From Sinohyriopsis cumingii (lineage: Eukaryota; Mollusca; Bivalvia; Unionida; Unionidae), in contig CM068838.1 of the NCBI GenBank assembly GCA_028554795.2, positions 124,441,928 to 124,505,927 on the forward strand: 64,000 nucleotides of DNA, given 5' to 3'. Under the pieces are notes generated by a model, which was given only the letters and a program-made list of their open reading frames with translations, had not been told where the DNA came from and did not search any database. The position numbers and the translations under genes were made by a program. Below, piece after piece: positions 56,401 through 64,000 of the stretch. Every line of letters starts with the position of its first letter. The stretch's first letter is position 1.

Positions 56401-57389
56401 TAGACGAATCACCTCTTAAAGATCTCTGCTTGTGAGATAAGAGTAATTTCTGTGAGTCTTGCCTTGACAATAACATTTCTATCAAGATATCAAGGCCATC
56501 AGTTCGCAGGCACAGTCAACCTTCTAAAGTTTTATTATGAGACTTAGCTCCACAGTGACCAACTCTGGACCGGGTAGATTCAGTCACACAAGCAACCACC
56601 AGACAAAATTGACATCAGCATAACCGTGGGACGAGCACCCTGTGCAGCTTGCACTGGTATCTCCCAGAAATGTTATAATAAAGATGATCTTATTATCTCT
56701 TATTTCCAGACATAAACCACATTGCCCCCAATTGTGCTGCTCATACTTATGAGAATGGATTAACATTCATATGCGGAATCCAATATTTTTTACTCAGAGT
56801 TATATGATTGATGCTCAACTTTCCCTCTGTGAAAGCAAACTTTTAGCAACTTACATTTCTACAAGAATACTTACCCATCACATTACTTAAATACCACCCA
56901 ATATCTATGATGCAAGGATACTATTATATGATGTTCTTCTCACCTTAAACTGGTGTCACAAGGGGAGATAGTGTGAAAGAGATACTGCTCTTTGTCTATT
57001 ATACACAATATGAATTTTCGTTTTTGGGAGGGCTGGATTCAGGAGGTAATAGGGCTTATATTCCTAACATTAATGGGATTGGGTGAGTATTCTAGGAGTA
57101 ACATAATTTATTCATTGGGGCAGATAGTGTATTTTTGGAGTTTAAAAATGTAAGGCACAGTTGATTGTTTGCATTGTACTGAGTTGACATCGCTTTTCAA
57201 GCTGTACATAGTTATTTATCAATTCTATATCTACTATACCTCAGAAGAAGTTGATTATCAAAGAACTTGTTTATATTGGGAATTAATGAAATGTTTATAT
57301 TATTTTATTATTATTTAATAGGTAAGTCTACTTTCCTACCAGGACGCAAGGCCAAGGGGACAACTAGCAGCACAAGTGTTGATATCTGA
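35099..57389 (+). CDS. NKIRAS: NF-kappaB inhibitor-interacting Ras-like protein (kappaB-Ras), seven coding exons
   Basis: Spliced CDS: 35099-35197, 36578-36673, 39218-39265, 43092-43187, 44830-44923, 51685-51771, 57322-57389; 195 residues. An atypical small GTPase that binds the PEST region of IkappaB-beta and slows its degradation; vertebrate forms also dampen Ral signalling. Visible: P-loop GHAGVGKT with Ala at the Ras Gly12 position, ETDRGVKEKVRIFDTGGL with Leu at the Gln61 position, GFVLVYDVTKWESFQKL, GNKNEL in place of NKxD, VRLWEATVT and the family tail QPQSKSTFLPGRKAKG. No C-terminal CAAX box, as in the family. All introns are GT-AG. Human paralogs are 191-192 residues; Ala12 and DKS-DKKEV are nearer NKIRAS2. 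It looks intact. Confidence 0.95.
35790..36088 (+). mobile_element. tRNA-derived SINE, family A, copy 2 (intron)
   Basis: Same body as the copy at 30210-30527 (GCATTAAGAGGTTAGTGTTA, GACATCACTATAAACTGCC) with a more diverged head. Its tail runs into a CA microsatellite. Confidence 0.85.
36089..36162. repeat. CA microsatellite
   Basis: About 35 CA units grown from the SINE tail. Confidence 0.95.
36578..36673 (+). CDS. NKIRAS: kappaB-Ras exon 3
   Basis: Residues 34-65: STIEDIYTAMIETDRGVKEK and FDTGGL. Acceptor TTTCTACAG, donor GTGAGT, phase 0 at both ends. Confidence 0.95.
37480..38800. repeat. About 40-bp satellite with higher-order units (intron)
   Basis: Dozens of units like GAGATCAGGCTATGATCTGC followed by TGTCACATAACACTCTGG. 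In the first half, three unit variants alternate (one starts GTCAATTAACACTGTGATAT), forming a higher-order repeat of about 125 bp. The second half is a simpler array that decays rightward to about 38960. Confidence 0.95.
39218..39265 (+). CDS. NKIRAS: kappaB-Ras exon 4
   Basis: 48 nt, residues 66-81 (DGNKTDLPKHYLTFPD), corresponding to the human LPKHYFSFAD region. Acceptor TTTGCAG, donor GTAAGT. Confidence 0.93.
39848..40262. repeat. 60-bp minisatellite, seven units (intron)
   Basis: Unit GGTAATCTGGGCTGTGTAAG then CTGCCATGATGGATATAGCT and GTGATATCACTA. Adjacent pairs of variant units repeat as 120-bp blocks. Confidence 0.95.
41329..41411. repeat. TA microsatellite (intron)
   Basis: About 40 TA units. 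Confidence 0.95.
42352..42562. repeat. About 31-bp minisatellite, six to seven units (intron)
   Basis: Unit CTGGAAATACACATCATTTG followed by TGTCAGTGTGC. Confidence 0.95.
43092..43187 (+). CDS. NKIRAS: kappaB-Ras exon 5
   Basis: Residues 82-113: GFVLVYDVTKWESFQKLDKL and KKDIDKSRDKKE. Acceptor GTCTGCAG, donor GTATAC, phase 0. Confidence 0.95.
44590..44712. repeat. About 42-bp repeat, three units (intron)
   Basis: Units with CAAATATCCATTTTCTAACC and CATGAAAT. Confidence 0.8.
44830..44923 (+). CDS. NKIRAS: kappaB-Ras exon 6
   Basis: Residues 114-144 plus one base: VHIIAIGNKNELQEGRQVDI and AWATREK. Acceptor TTCTACAG, donor GTAGGG, phase 1. Confidence 0.93.
46124..46371 (+). mobile_element. tRNA-derived SINE, family B, copy 3 (intron)
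   Basis: A-box-like TGGCCGAGTGG and B-box-like GGTTCAAGTCTC, the shared body, and a CCCCAGAACAACAAC tail. No clear target duplication. Confidence 0.85.
46377..48115. repeat. Composite repeat with inverted and direct parts (intron)
   Basis: Segment A (about 46377-46600) recurs inverted at 47695-47930 at roughly 90% identity. Segment B (46607-46800) follows A and recurs in direct orientation at 47932-48115. The order is A, B, middle, inverted A, B. No transposase seen. Confidence 0.75.
48190..49040. repeat. About 38-bp minisatellite, some 22 units (intron)
   Basis: Unit TTGTATTGCAGTGTAAGACA followed by GAATCTTGTGAATGTGA. Each unit contains a pyrimidine-poor TTGCAG that looks like a weak splice acceptor. 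Confidence 0.95.
49092..51351 (-). mobile_element. hAT-type DNA transposon remnant (intron)
   Basis: Ends CAGGGATTGAA and, inverted, CAGGGCTCGAA, with further inverted ACTAGTCC-rich sub-terminal sequence. CATATC abuts both ends; hAT normally duplicates 8 bp, so the outer two bases have diverged or the ends are offset. On the minus strand near 49550-49680 a translation gives LAFTDLILTIPAHCANAERG and FSEMKW, the hAT C-terminal dimerisation motif. The rest of the transposase is decayed. Confidence 0.75.
50446..51214. repeat. Foldback element inside the hAT remnant
   Basis: Arms 50446-50668 and 50995-51214 are inverted repeats of about 220 bp (AATAAAGACTTGACTTCAGC outermost, TAAGTTTGGTAATT innermost) around a loop of about 325 bp. 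No coding capacity. Confidence 0.75.
51685..51771 (+). CDS. NKIRAS: kappaB-Ras exon 7
   Basis: Completes Val145, then RLWEATVTNTKSLVDPFVWL and TSRITQPQ, ending one base into the next codon. Acceptor TTTCTTTCAG, donor GTAAGT. The tail SKFQ in the read-through frame is intronic. Confidence 0.95.
52830..53056 (+). mobile_element. tRNA-derived SINE, family B, copy 4 (intron)
   Basis: Shared family-B body and ACAACAACAA tail, with a 10-bp target duplication CATCATCTCC at 52820-52829 and 53057-53066. Confidence 0.85.
53450..56600 (+). mobile_element. DIRS-type tyrosine-recombinase retroelement, decayed
   Basis: An old retroelement relic in the last intron. IGLDLTNAYFHVCVHPS and FKYQGNSYQF near 53600-53700 match the DIRS reverse transcriptase. 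A later part near 55300-55770 has FKQVGTTI and SPVPDLKAWSVDA, typical of the RNase H/methyltransferase side. The segment to about 56600 fits the recombinase region weakly. It is broken many times and clearly ancient. Boundaries are approximate and no terminal repeats were found. Confidence 0.6.
57322..57389 (+). CDS. NKIRAS: kappaB-Ras exon 8 (last coding exon)
   Basis: Completes Ser174, then KSTFLPGRKAKGTTSSTSVDI and TGA at 57387-57389. Acceptor ATTTAATAG. It matches the human tail SKSSFPLPGRKNKG. The 3' UTR continues to an AATAAA at 57558-57563. Confidence 0.92.
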
Positions 57390-57557
57390 TGAGGACTTCC
57401 TAAAACTCCTGATGGAAAACAATATCTTCGGAAGATGTCATTCATTTGAACCATTTAAACTTGCTGTGGGATAGAAAATTTGGAACTAATCAAGTTCAGA
57501 TGTTGAAAACCCTGCCATGGACACAGAATGATTGAAAAGAATTACCAAGAACTGTTT

Positions 57558-57563
57558 AATAAA
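57558..57563 (+). terminator. NKIRAS: Polyadenylation signal of the kappaB-Ras gene
   Basis: First AATAAA after the stop codon, 169 nt downstream. Later AATAAA sites exist (for example near 58646), so a longer 3' UTR is possible. Confidence 0.55.
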
Positions 57564-57599
57564 ACTACACAGAGAAATTGAAGCATTTGTTGAGACCAA

Positions 57600-57650
57600 C
57601 TGCAAACTGCACAGACCCATATCTGGGTCTCTGCAATTAGTTAGGAGTAA
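57600..57650. repeat. Imperfect hairpin repeat, copy 2
   Basis: AACTGCACAGACCCA and TGGGTCTCTGCAATT are imperfect inverted arms around TATC, followed by AGTTAGGAGTA. Related to 24460-24560. Confidence 0.45.
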
Positions 57651-58320
57651 TCATTAAAGAAAAAGATCATCACCCTGATCTGCTGGTGCATTGTTGTTTG
57701 CACTGGGAGTCGACTTACAAGCAAATGTATATGGCATCCAATTCCACAGTGTGCACTAATTAATTTTAATGATGAACCAAGTTTCTTAATTGCAAGTGTA
57801 TGCAGCATGAAAAGATGTGACAAGCAAAAAAAAAATTCATGAAGTAAAAATTTAGATTTGGACCAAAAATTAAAGAATTTGATTGTATTTTTACTCAGAA
57901 AAAAAAGAGTAACTATTATTTGTATGTGTTATCTGACTGCTTAAAAGACTAATACTTCACCTTCTGAATGTTGTTCACAGAAAGCCATAAAATTTGTGAA
58001 ATATGGGCTACATCACATTCATCACTTGAAATTTTTTTGCTTTGACCTAGTCCAATTGAGAAATAGGTATGGTGGCATACATAATTTTGCAACACCTTTA
58101 TGTGAATTATGTAATTTTTCCATGCCATTAAAAGCAAAGGCATGTACAGCAAAATCAGCTATTTTGGTGGACCGTATAAAAAAAAAAATTTAGCTGAATG
58201 TTAAGCTACATTGTCAGTTTTGGTCAAGCTAGTCTGCCAGTTTAAAGCACTGCTTCGATATTACATGGCATCTTTCATAGTTATTAGAGAAAACAAGCCT
58301 TGTCTCACTTCCATGTATGA

Positions 58321-59216
58321 CAGAAAGTCATAGGCAGTTCAACACAAGACAAAGCTACTGTGAATTGGCTATTTTTGTTGTGGAGTACCATTCCTGTCAT
58401 GGTTGCACAAATTTAAAGACCCAACAAAATAATGCCAGGCCACACAAAAAAAGACAGCAGAATTCATAGTATCGTTAATTTCTCACAATCAGTAGGGCTG
58501 TTATCTTACTAGTGTTATGTTTTTAAAAAATTCAGATTTATTTACCTTTCTCACTGTTGTAACATTGTTTTGTAATTGTTTCATTATGATAGTATTTCAC
58601 AATAACCTATATAATAATGACATAGGTTTACATCTTTCTTGACAGAATAAATGTATTCAGTATGTTTTCTTCATATTCATTTTTTACAAATACAAAACAA
58701 TCTTGTTTATCCAGTCTTCTCAGAGGACCCCTCCCCAGGGGTATATTGAAGACTAATTTAAAAAAAACAGAAAGTCATAGGCGGTTCAACACAAGACAAA
58801 GCTACTGTGAATTGGCTATTTTTGTTGTGGAGTACCATTCCTGTCATGGTTGCACAAATTTAAAGACCCAACAAAATAATGCCAGGCCACACAAAAAAAG
58901 ACAGCAGAATTCATAGTATCATTAATTTCTCACAATCAGTAGGGCTGTTATCTTACTAGTGTTATGTTGTTAAAAAATTCAGATTTATTTACCTTTCTCA
59001 CTGTTGTAACATTGTTTTGTAATTGTTTCATTATGATAGTATTTCACAATAACCTATATAATAATGACATAGGTTTACATCTTTCTTGACAGAATAAATG
59101 TATTCAGTATGTTTTCTTCATATTCATTTTTTACAAATACAAAACAATCTTGTTTATCCAGTCTTCTCAGAGGACCCCTCCCCAGGGGTATATTGAAGAC
59201 TAATTTAAAAAAAACT
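58321..59216. repeat. 448-bp tandem duplication
   Basis: 58321-58768 and 58769-59216 are nearly identical, with only about three differences seen (for example AGGCAGTTC versus AGGCGGTTC). The duplication is very recent or an assembly artefact. Confidence 0.95.
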
Positions 59217-59219
59217 TTG

Positions 59220-61669
59220 GTTTCGACCAAATTTGCCTGCTCAGGTTAGCAACCTAGTCTGGATTAAAATGATGACCTGGATGGGAAAAAAGGGTTTATA
59301 AATAAAGTTCTATTGTTATAGTTGAGGAATAAGTATGAAACAATGGAACCTGCCAATAAAAGACAATACAGCCACACAAATTGGCTTTTATAAAGAGATG
59401 GTAAATGAAAATCACACACATATGAGAGAGTATTTAATTGAGCAACTTTACACACTTGTGTTCACCAAGCAAGATTCACTGTAGCTGAGTAGTGAAAGAT
59501 TGTGACAATGTTAATTTCTTCCTATGTTGAAAGACAGCACACAAGGAAAGCATAAGGGACCCACAAGATTCTACCATAAAACTTCCTGAAACTTCTTATA
59601 TTATGGACATGTGGAAAAACAAAATGTAACAAAATCTTATCATTTTGGTCAACTCCAGATATTGGTTTGTGCAGGTTTGATCCATATCTGGCTTTTCATA
59701 TATGAATTGGTGGTGGAGTTGGTCAGGGAATCTGGCTAAGTATACTGGGGTACTTTAGACACTTTATTTATCCATGTTGTTCATGCAATGCTCCTATATT
59801 ATCAAGCTTTAGCTTTTATGTCATAGCATTATATGAAAGTGTTATGCAACAAATGAAATGTCCAGAAGAAGAAGGGGACAGTCAGCCTTTTACAAAGTTG
59901 AAACAATTGGCACAAAAGTGTAAAAGACAATATTCAGATCCTGATCATGCTTGGACAATTATTAGATATCATGTCACCTGGATCTAAATATTGCTCAAGT
60001 CTGGAGAGATGACTACCGCATGAATAAAAACAAGAAAACATGTTGAGAGATCTAACAAAAAGTCATTAAGGCAAAAAATGAACTTTAGAAACTTTTGACT
60101 TGAACATAATGATGCCTTCAGTATATCAGTCCACACATATCAACTTTTCAAATACATATTTTCCAAAGTCAACAATACCAGTGAATGATATTCTATAACA
60201 TGTTCTTGAAAATTTGTCAGATGAACAAAAATGAGCAGTATCTTTAGGTAAGAAGATACATTTGTGTAATACAAGGGAGATAACTTTTATAAAAACGCTG
60301 TAGTAAAGTTCATGGCAATTAAATATATCATGTAGGATTGCAAAGATTACAAAAATTATTACCCCTATAATAAGGTGTCCTTGTTTCAGGATGCATAATC
60401 TCAAGTCAATGTTCCAATATCAATAACAATGTTAGACAAAAAAAACTTGTAATAAATAAGCTGGATCTTACTAAGTGAGAAAATGAAAGTAAACATATCG
60501 CACAGTTACACACTGGTGTAATACCTATTAAAGGCCTTTGAGACGTGTTTCAGATTGGTAATAGAATTACACAGATCCAGTATGTTTAATGAAATGCAGG
60601 TTAGTACATTTAAATTTACTTTGTAAATAGTTAAGAACATACATGAAAAAAATTTAAAATAGCAATAAGAATATCAGAAAACAGTATCTCAATTCAACAG
60701 GAAATACCAAAACTGGATCTGATGTGTCTTCAGAGGCCTGATAATTACTTCTGTGCTGGTTTTTACTTTATTCACAATTAAAAAGGAATTTTGTCTTGCC
60801 TGCTCTGCTGGTGAATCATCTAAAATATTTTAAGGAGAACGGTTGGCAACTATGCCATTATTATGTCATTATTATAAATATTAGTGAGAAATGTTTTTTT
60901 ACAAATGAAAGCCTTTGCCAAGTTTAATGCCTGTTCCAATGACAGAGACTGACAAATGGCCCTTCTATGCAAAGAAAACATTATCACTAAAATCTGAAAA
61001 GTCGGTCACTGTCACTTTTGTCAGCTCTGAGTAATTATCAAAAGATCAAGATTTATAACTATACTGGCAGGTTTTCGCCGAGTTCCAATGATTGACATTG
61101 GAATAGTCTATTGTTAATATGTCATGAACAGATGCAAACCTCGGAAATTAATTCACAAAATGATCTTTCAAAGATAAGCATAATAAATAAAAATTCACAC
61201 CCATTGGTGAGATACTAGTGACATATTAACATAGCGGCAACAACTTATACATAGTTAGAACTGGTCCTTGACCAGCATGGGCAACAGTGTGACAGGTATG
61301 GATCACATTGAAAAAAGCTCAATATAACCACCTGAGGTGAATGTAGGTCATTGTAACCTACTTGTGCTGGTGGTGAAAAGTATTCAGGATGTAATCACTG
61401 AACAAGGTTTTGGCTGTATTTGCAACAAAGTCACATAAATGCAGCTTGCTACCAAAACATTAAAAGCCACAAACAGCACCACTAACAACAACGATTAAAA
61501 CACTGCTAGAAAAGTGATAACATTATCTTCATTCTTGTAAGCTTCACATTATCTTAGAAATGTGATATGGTAATTCACTTCACAGGAAACAGATGATTTG
61601 TATCTCTTTTAAAACTTTCATTCTTCATGTAAAACATAATTGGTCATTTCCCTTGTAAATTTGAAGACA
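59220..61669. other. Non-coding host DNA
   Basis: AT-rich; no supported gene, element or repeat seen on either strand. Confidence 0.5.
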
Positions 61670-62110
61670 TAATCGGTTTCATATCCAGAGATAATATTAT
61701 ATCATCTATGAATGCTTTACATACAGGTCATTTAACATTATACTGAAAACGTTACATCACCTTATGAATGCTTTACATACAGGTCATTTAACATTATACT
61801 GAAAATGTTACATCACCTATGAATGCTTTATATACAGGTTGTTTAACATTATACTGAAAATGTTACATTACCTTATCAATGCTTTACATACAGGTTGTTT
61901 AACATTATACTGAAAATGTTACATCATCTATGAATGCTTTACATACAGGTCATTTAACATTATTTGAAAATGATACATCACCTTATCAATGCTTTACAAT
62001 ACAGTTCGTTTAACATTATACTGAAAATGTTACATCATCTATGAATGCTTTACATACAGGTTGTTTAACATTATATGGAAAATGTTACATCGACTTATGA
62101 ATGTTTTATA
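61670..62110. repeat. About 54-bp minisatellite, eight units
   Basis: Unit ATGAATGCTTTACATACAGG followed by TCATTTAACATTATACTGAA and ATGTTACATCACC. Confidence 0.95.
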
Positions 62111-63014
62111 TAATGGTCATTTAACTTTTATGGAAAATGCACTGAAGCAGCACATACAATTCAGATATAAATCTATATTCACAGTACTATAATAAGCATG
62201 AAATGTAAAATAATCAACTGGATATTTACCTACTTTAAAAGAATGAGGTCAGTTCCAGTATTCCTGCCTGAGGATCAAAACATTTTGTATGCTGAGAGAA
62301 ATTTTTCTTTTTCTTGTTTTCAATGTCAGAATTGTATTCTGTTATTAAAAAAAAGACAACTTTGACTTTATCATTGTTCTGAACGAGCCTGGTGTGCATC
62401 CTATTATAAGAAGGAAACACATTTACATAAAACTCTGGAAATGAACCATAATTTAATATTTGTAGATAACAGCATTCCACTGGCTATAAGAATCAATACA
62501 ATCTTCCAAATGAATGATAAGTTCAAGCAGAAAAATCAGGAGAAACGGCTAGATAGGACTTAATACCTCATAGAATGATCGATGAAGAAAAGTCTAAACT
62601 TGGTTCTTGGCCATTCATATACAGTTACTGTAGAACAACTGAAACTTCCACTTTAAATTTTCTTACAAAAATTGAAAAATGCATTCATTATAGTTAACCC
62701 AATTTCACTGAAGTTATAAAATTGGCCACTGTCTACTTACCATCTACTGTTCTCTGATCTTTGAAAGTAATAGCTCATGCTATATAACATTTGCAGATCA
62801 GTTCAAAATTATATCTAAATCTTCTTAACAAACAATATAAATCAGCATTAGTATCTGTCCATTTTTTCGGCGACTTGAAAAGTAACAGTGTTAACAGGAA
62901 AGGGAAAGGTCAAGAGAAACTCATTTACAACTACATTGATGTTACGTCACACTAAAGATTTTTGTTTCTTCTTTTGTAATGAATGAAGCTGGAAGAAAAA
63001 GAACATCTTAGTGA
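62111..63014. other. Non-coding host DNA
   Basis: No supported feature seen. Confidence 0.5.
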
Positions 63015-64000
63015 TAATGTTCTGAGTTTACCACCGAGAATCTGTTACATGTCTTTATCCACACTCCATTAAGTTCTCTATCCACTGGTGCTAACATGTC
63101 TTTATTCACACTGCATCAAGGTCTATATCATTGGCATTGATGTCTTTGTTTACACTCCATGAATGCCTATATCCAAAGGTATTGTCACATATTTATTCAC
63201 ACCCCATTAAGGTCTATATCCATCGACATTAAGCTGTAATTATTCACAGTCAATTAAGGTATATATCCACTGGCAATAATATGTCTTTATTCACACTCCA
63301 TTAAGGTCTATATCCATTGACATTAAGCTGTAATTATTCACAGTCAATTAAGGTCTATATCCACTGGCAATAATATGTCTTTATTCACACTCCATTAAGG
63401 TCTATATCCACTGGCATTAAGCTATAATTATTCACAGTCAATTAAGGTCTATATCCACTGGCAATAATATGTCTTTATTCACACTCCATTAAGGTCTATA
63501 TCCATCGACATTAAGCTGTAATTATTCACAGTCAATTAAGGTATATATCCACTGGCAATAATATGTCTTTATTCACACCCCATTAAGGTCTATATCCATC
63601 GACATTAAGCTGTAATTATTCACAGTCAATTAAGGTATATATCCACTGGCAATAATATGTCTTTATTCACACCCCATTAAGGTCTATATCCATCGACATT
63701 AAGCTGTAATTATTTGCAGTCAATTAAGGTATATATCCACTGGCAATAATATGTCTTTATTCACACCCCATTAAGGTCTATATCCATCGACATTAAGCTG
63801 TAATTATTCACAGTCAATTAAGGTCTATATCCACTGGCAATAATATGTCTTTATTCACACCCCATTAAGGTCTATATCCATTGGCATTAAGCTGTAATTA
63901 TTCACAGTCAATTAAGGTCTATATCCACTGGCAATAATATGTCTTTATTCACACCCCATTAATATGTCTTTATTCACAGTCAATTAAGGTATACATCCAC
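63015..64000. repeat. About 92-bp minisatellite running off the window
   Basis: Each unit is two related halves of about 46 bp: AAGGTCTATATCCACTGGCA with AATAATATGTCTTTATTCAC, and AAGGTCTATATCCATCGACA with TTAAGCTGTAATTATTCACA. The left part is diverged; units from about 63200 rightward are nearly identical, implying recent expansion at the right. Confidence 0.95.

Noticed and set aside
60126-60404. 92-codon minus-strand open frame
   Set aside because: Hydrophobic text typical of AT-rich non-coding DNA; no start context, homology or exon signals seen.

Overview
The window is animal nuclear DNA, AT-rich and intron-rich. The tRNA-derived SINEs, the hAT and piggyBac-type remnants, the DIRS-type relic and an invertebrate kappaB-Ras gene fit a marine mollusc, probably a bivalve. 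That taxonomic call is inference; no marker gene fixes the species.

1-22,340: nested mobile DNA. A 5'-truncated non-LTR retrotransposon (LINE) lies on the minus strand. It carries reverse transcriptase and RNase H but no endonuclease. A Polinton/Maverick-type element of about 19 kb (1718-20690) split it in two. The LINE reading frame resumes exactly across the insertion, and TCGTGAG is duplicated at both junctions. The Polinton has 320-bp terminal inverted repeats (TIRs) that are about 99% identical. It carries an adenain-type protease, penton, major capsid remnant, small virion proteins, chromodomain integrase, packaging ATPase and protein-primed type B DNA polymerase. It also carries accessory genes: two F-box-like paralogs plus a relic, a single-BIR inhibitor-of-apoptosis protein, a zinc-knuckle protein, and three related small charged proteins in repeated cassettes at the left end. 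Several core genes are interrupted, so this copy is a fossil, although the TIRs suggest a recent insertion.

The most unusual feature is five copies of a hairpin that matches the metazoan replication-dependent histone mRNA 3' end: a 6-bp stem, a UUUC loop, an ACYYA-like flank, and a purine-rich tract 11-13 nt downstream. One follows each end-module gene, and the TIRs end just inside two of them. Core and host-interaction genes appear to use ordinary AATAAA signals instead.

22,340-35,000: mostly non-coding host DNA. It holds a 716-bp inverted-repeat element with a decayed THAP domain, microsatellites, a piggyBac-type MITE, several tRNA-derived SINEs (one pair forms a dimer inside a single target duplication) and minisatellites. 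A probable non-coding first exon with an ETS site lies near 28.9 kb.

35,004-57,563: one host gene on the plus strand, the kappaB-Ras (NKIRAS) orthologue. It has seven coding exons, all with GT-AG borders, and encodes 195 residues. Its introns are loaded with minisatellites, SINEs, a hAT remnant that contains a foldback element, and a decayed DIRS-type retroelement.

57,563-64,000: non-coding DNA with a recent 448-bp tandem duplication and two minisatellite arrays, one of which runs off the window end.
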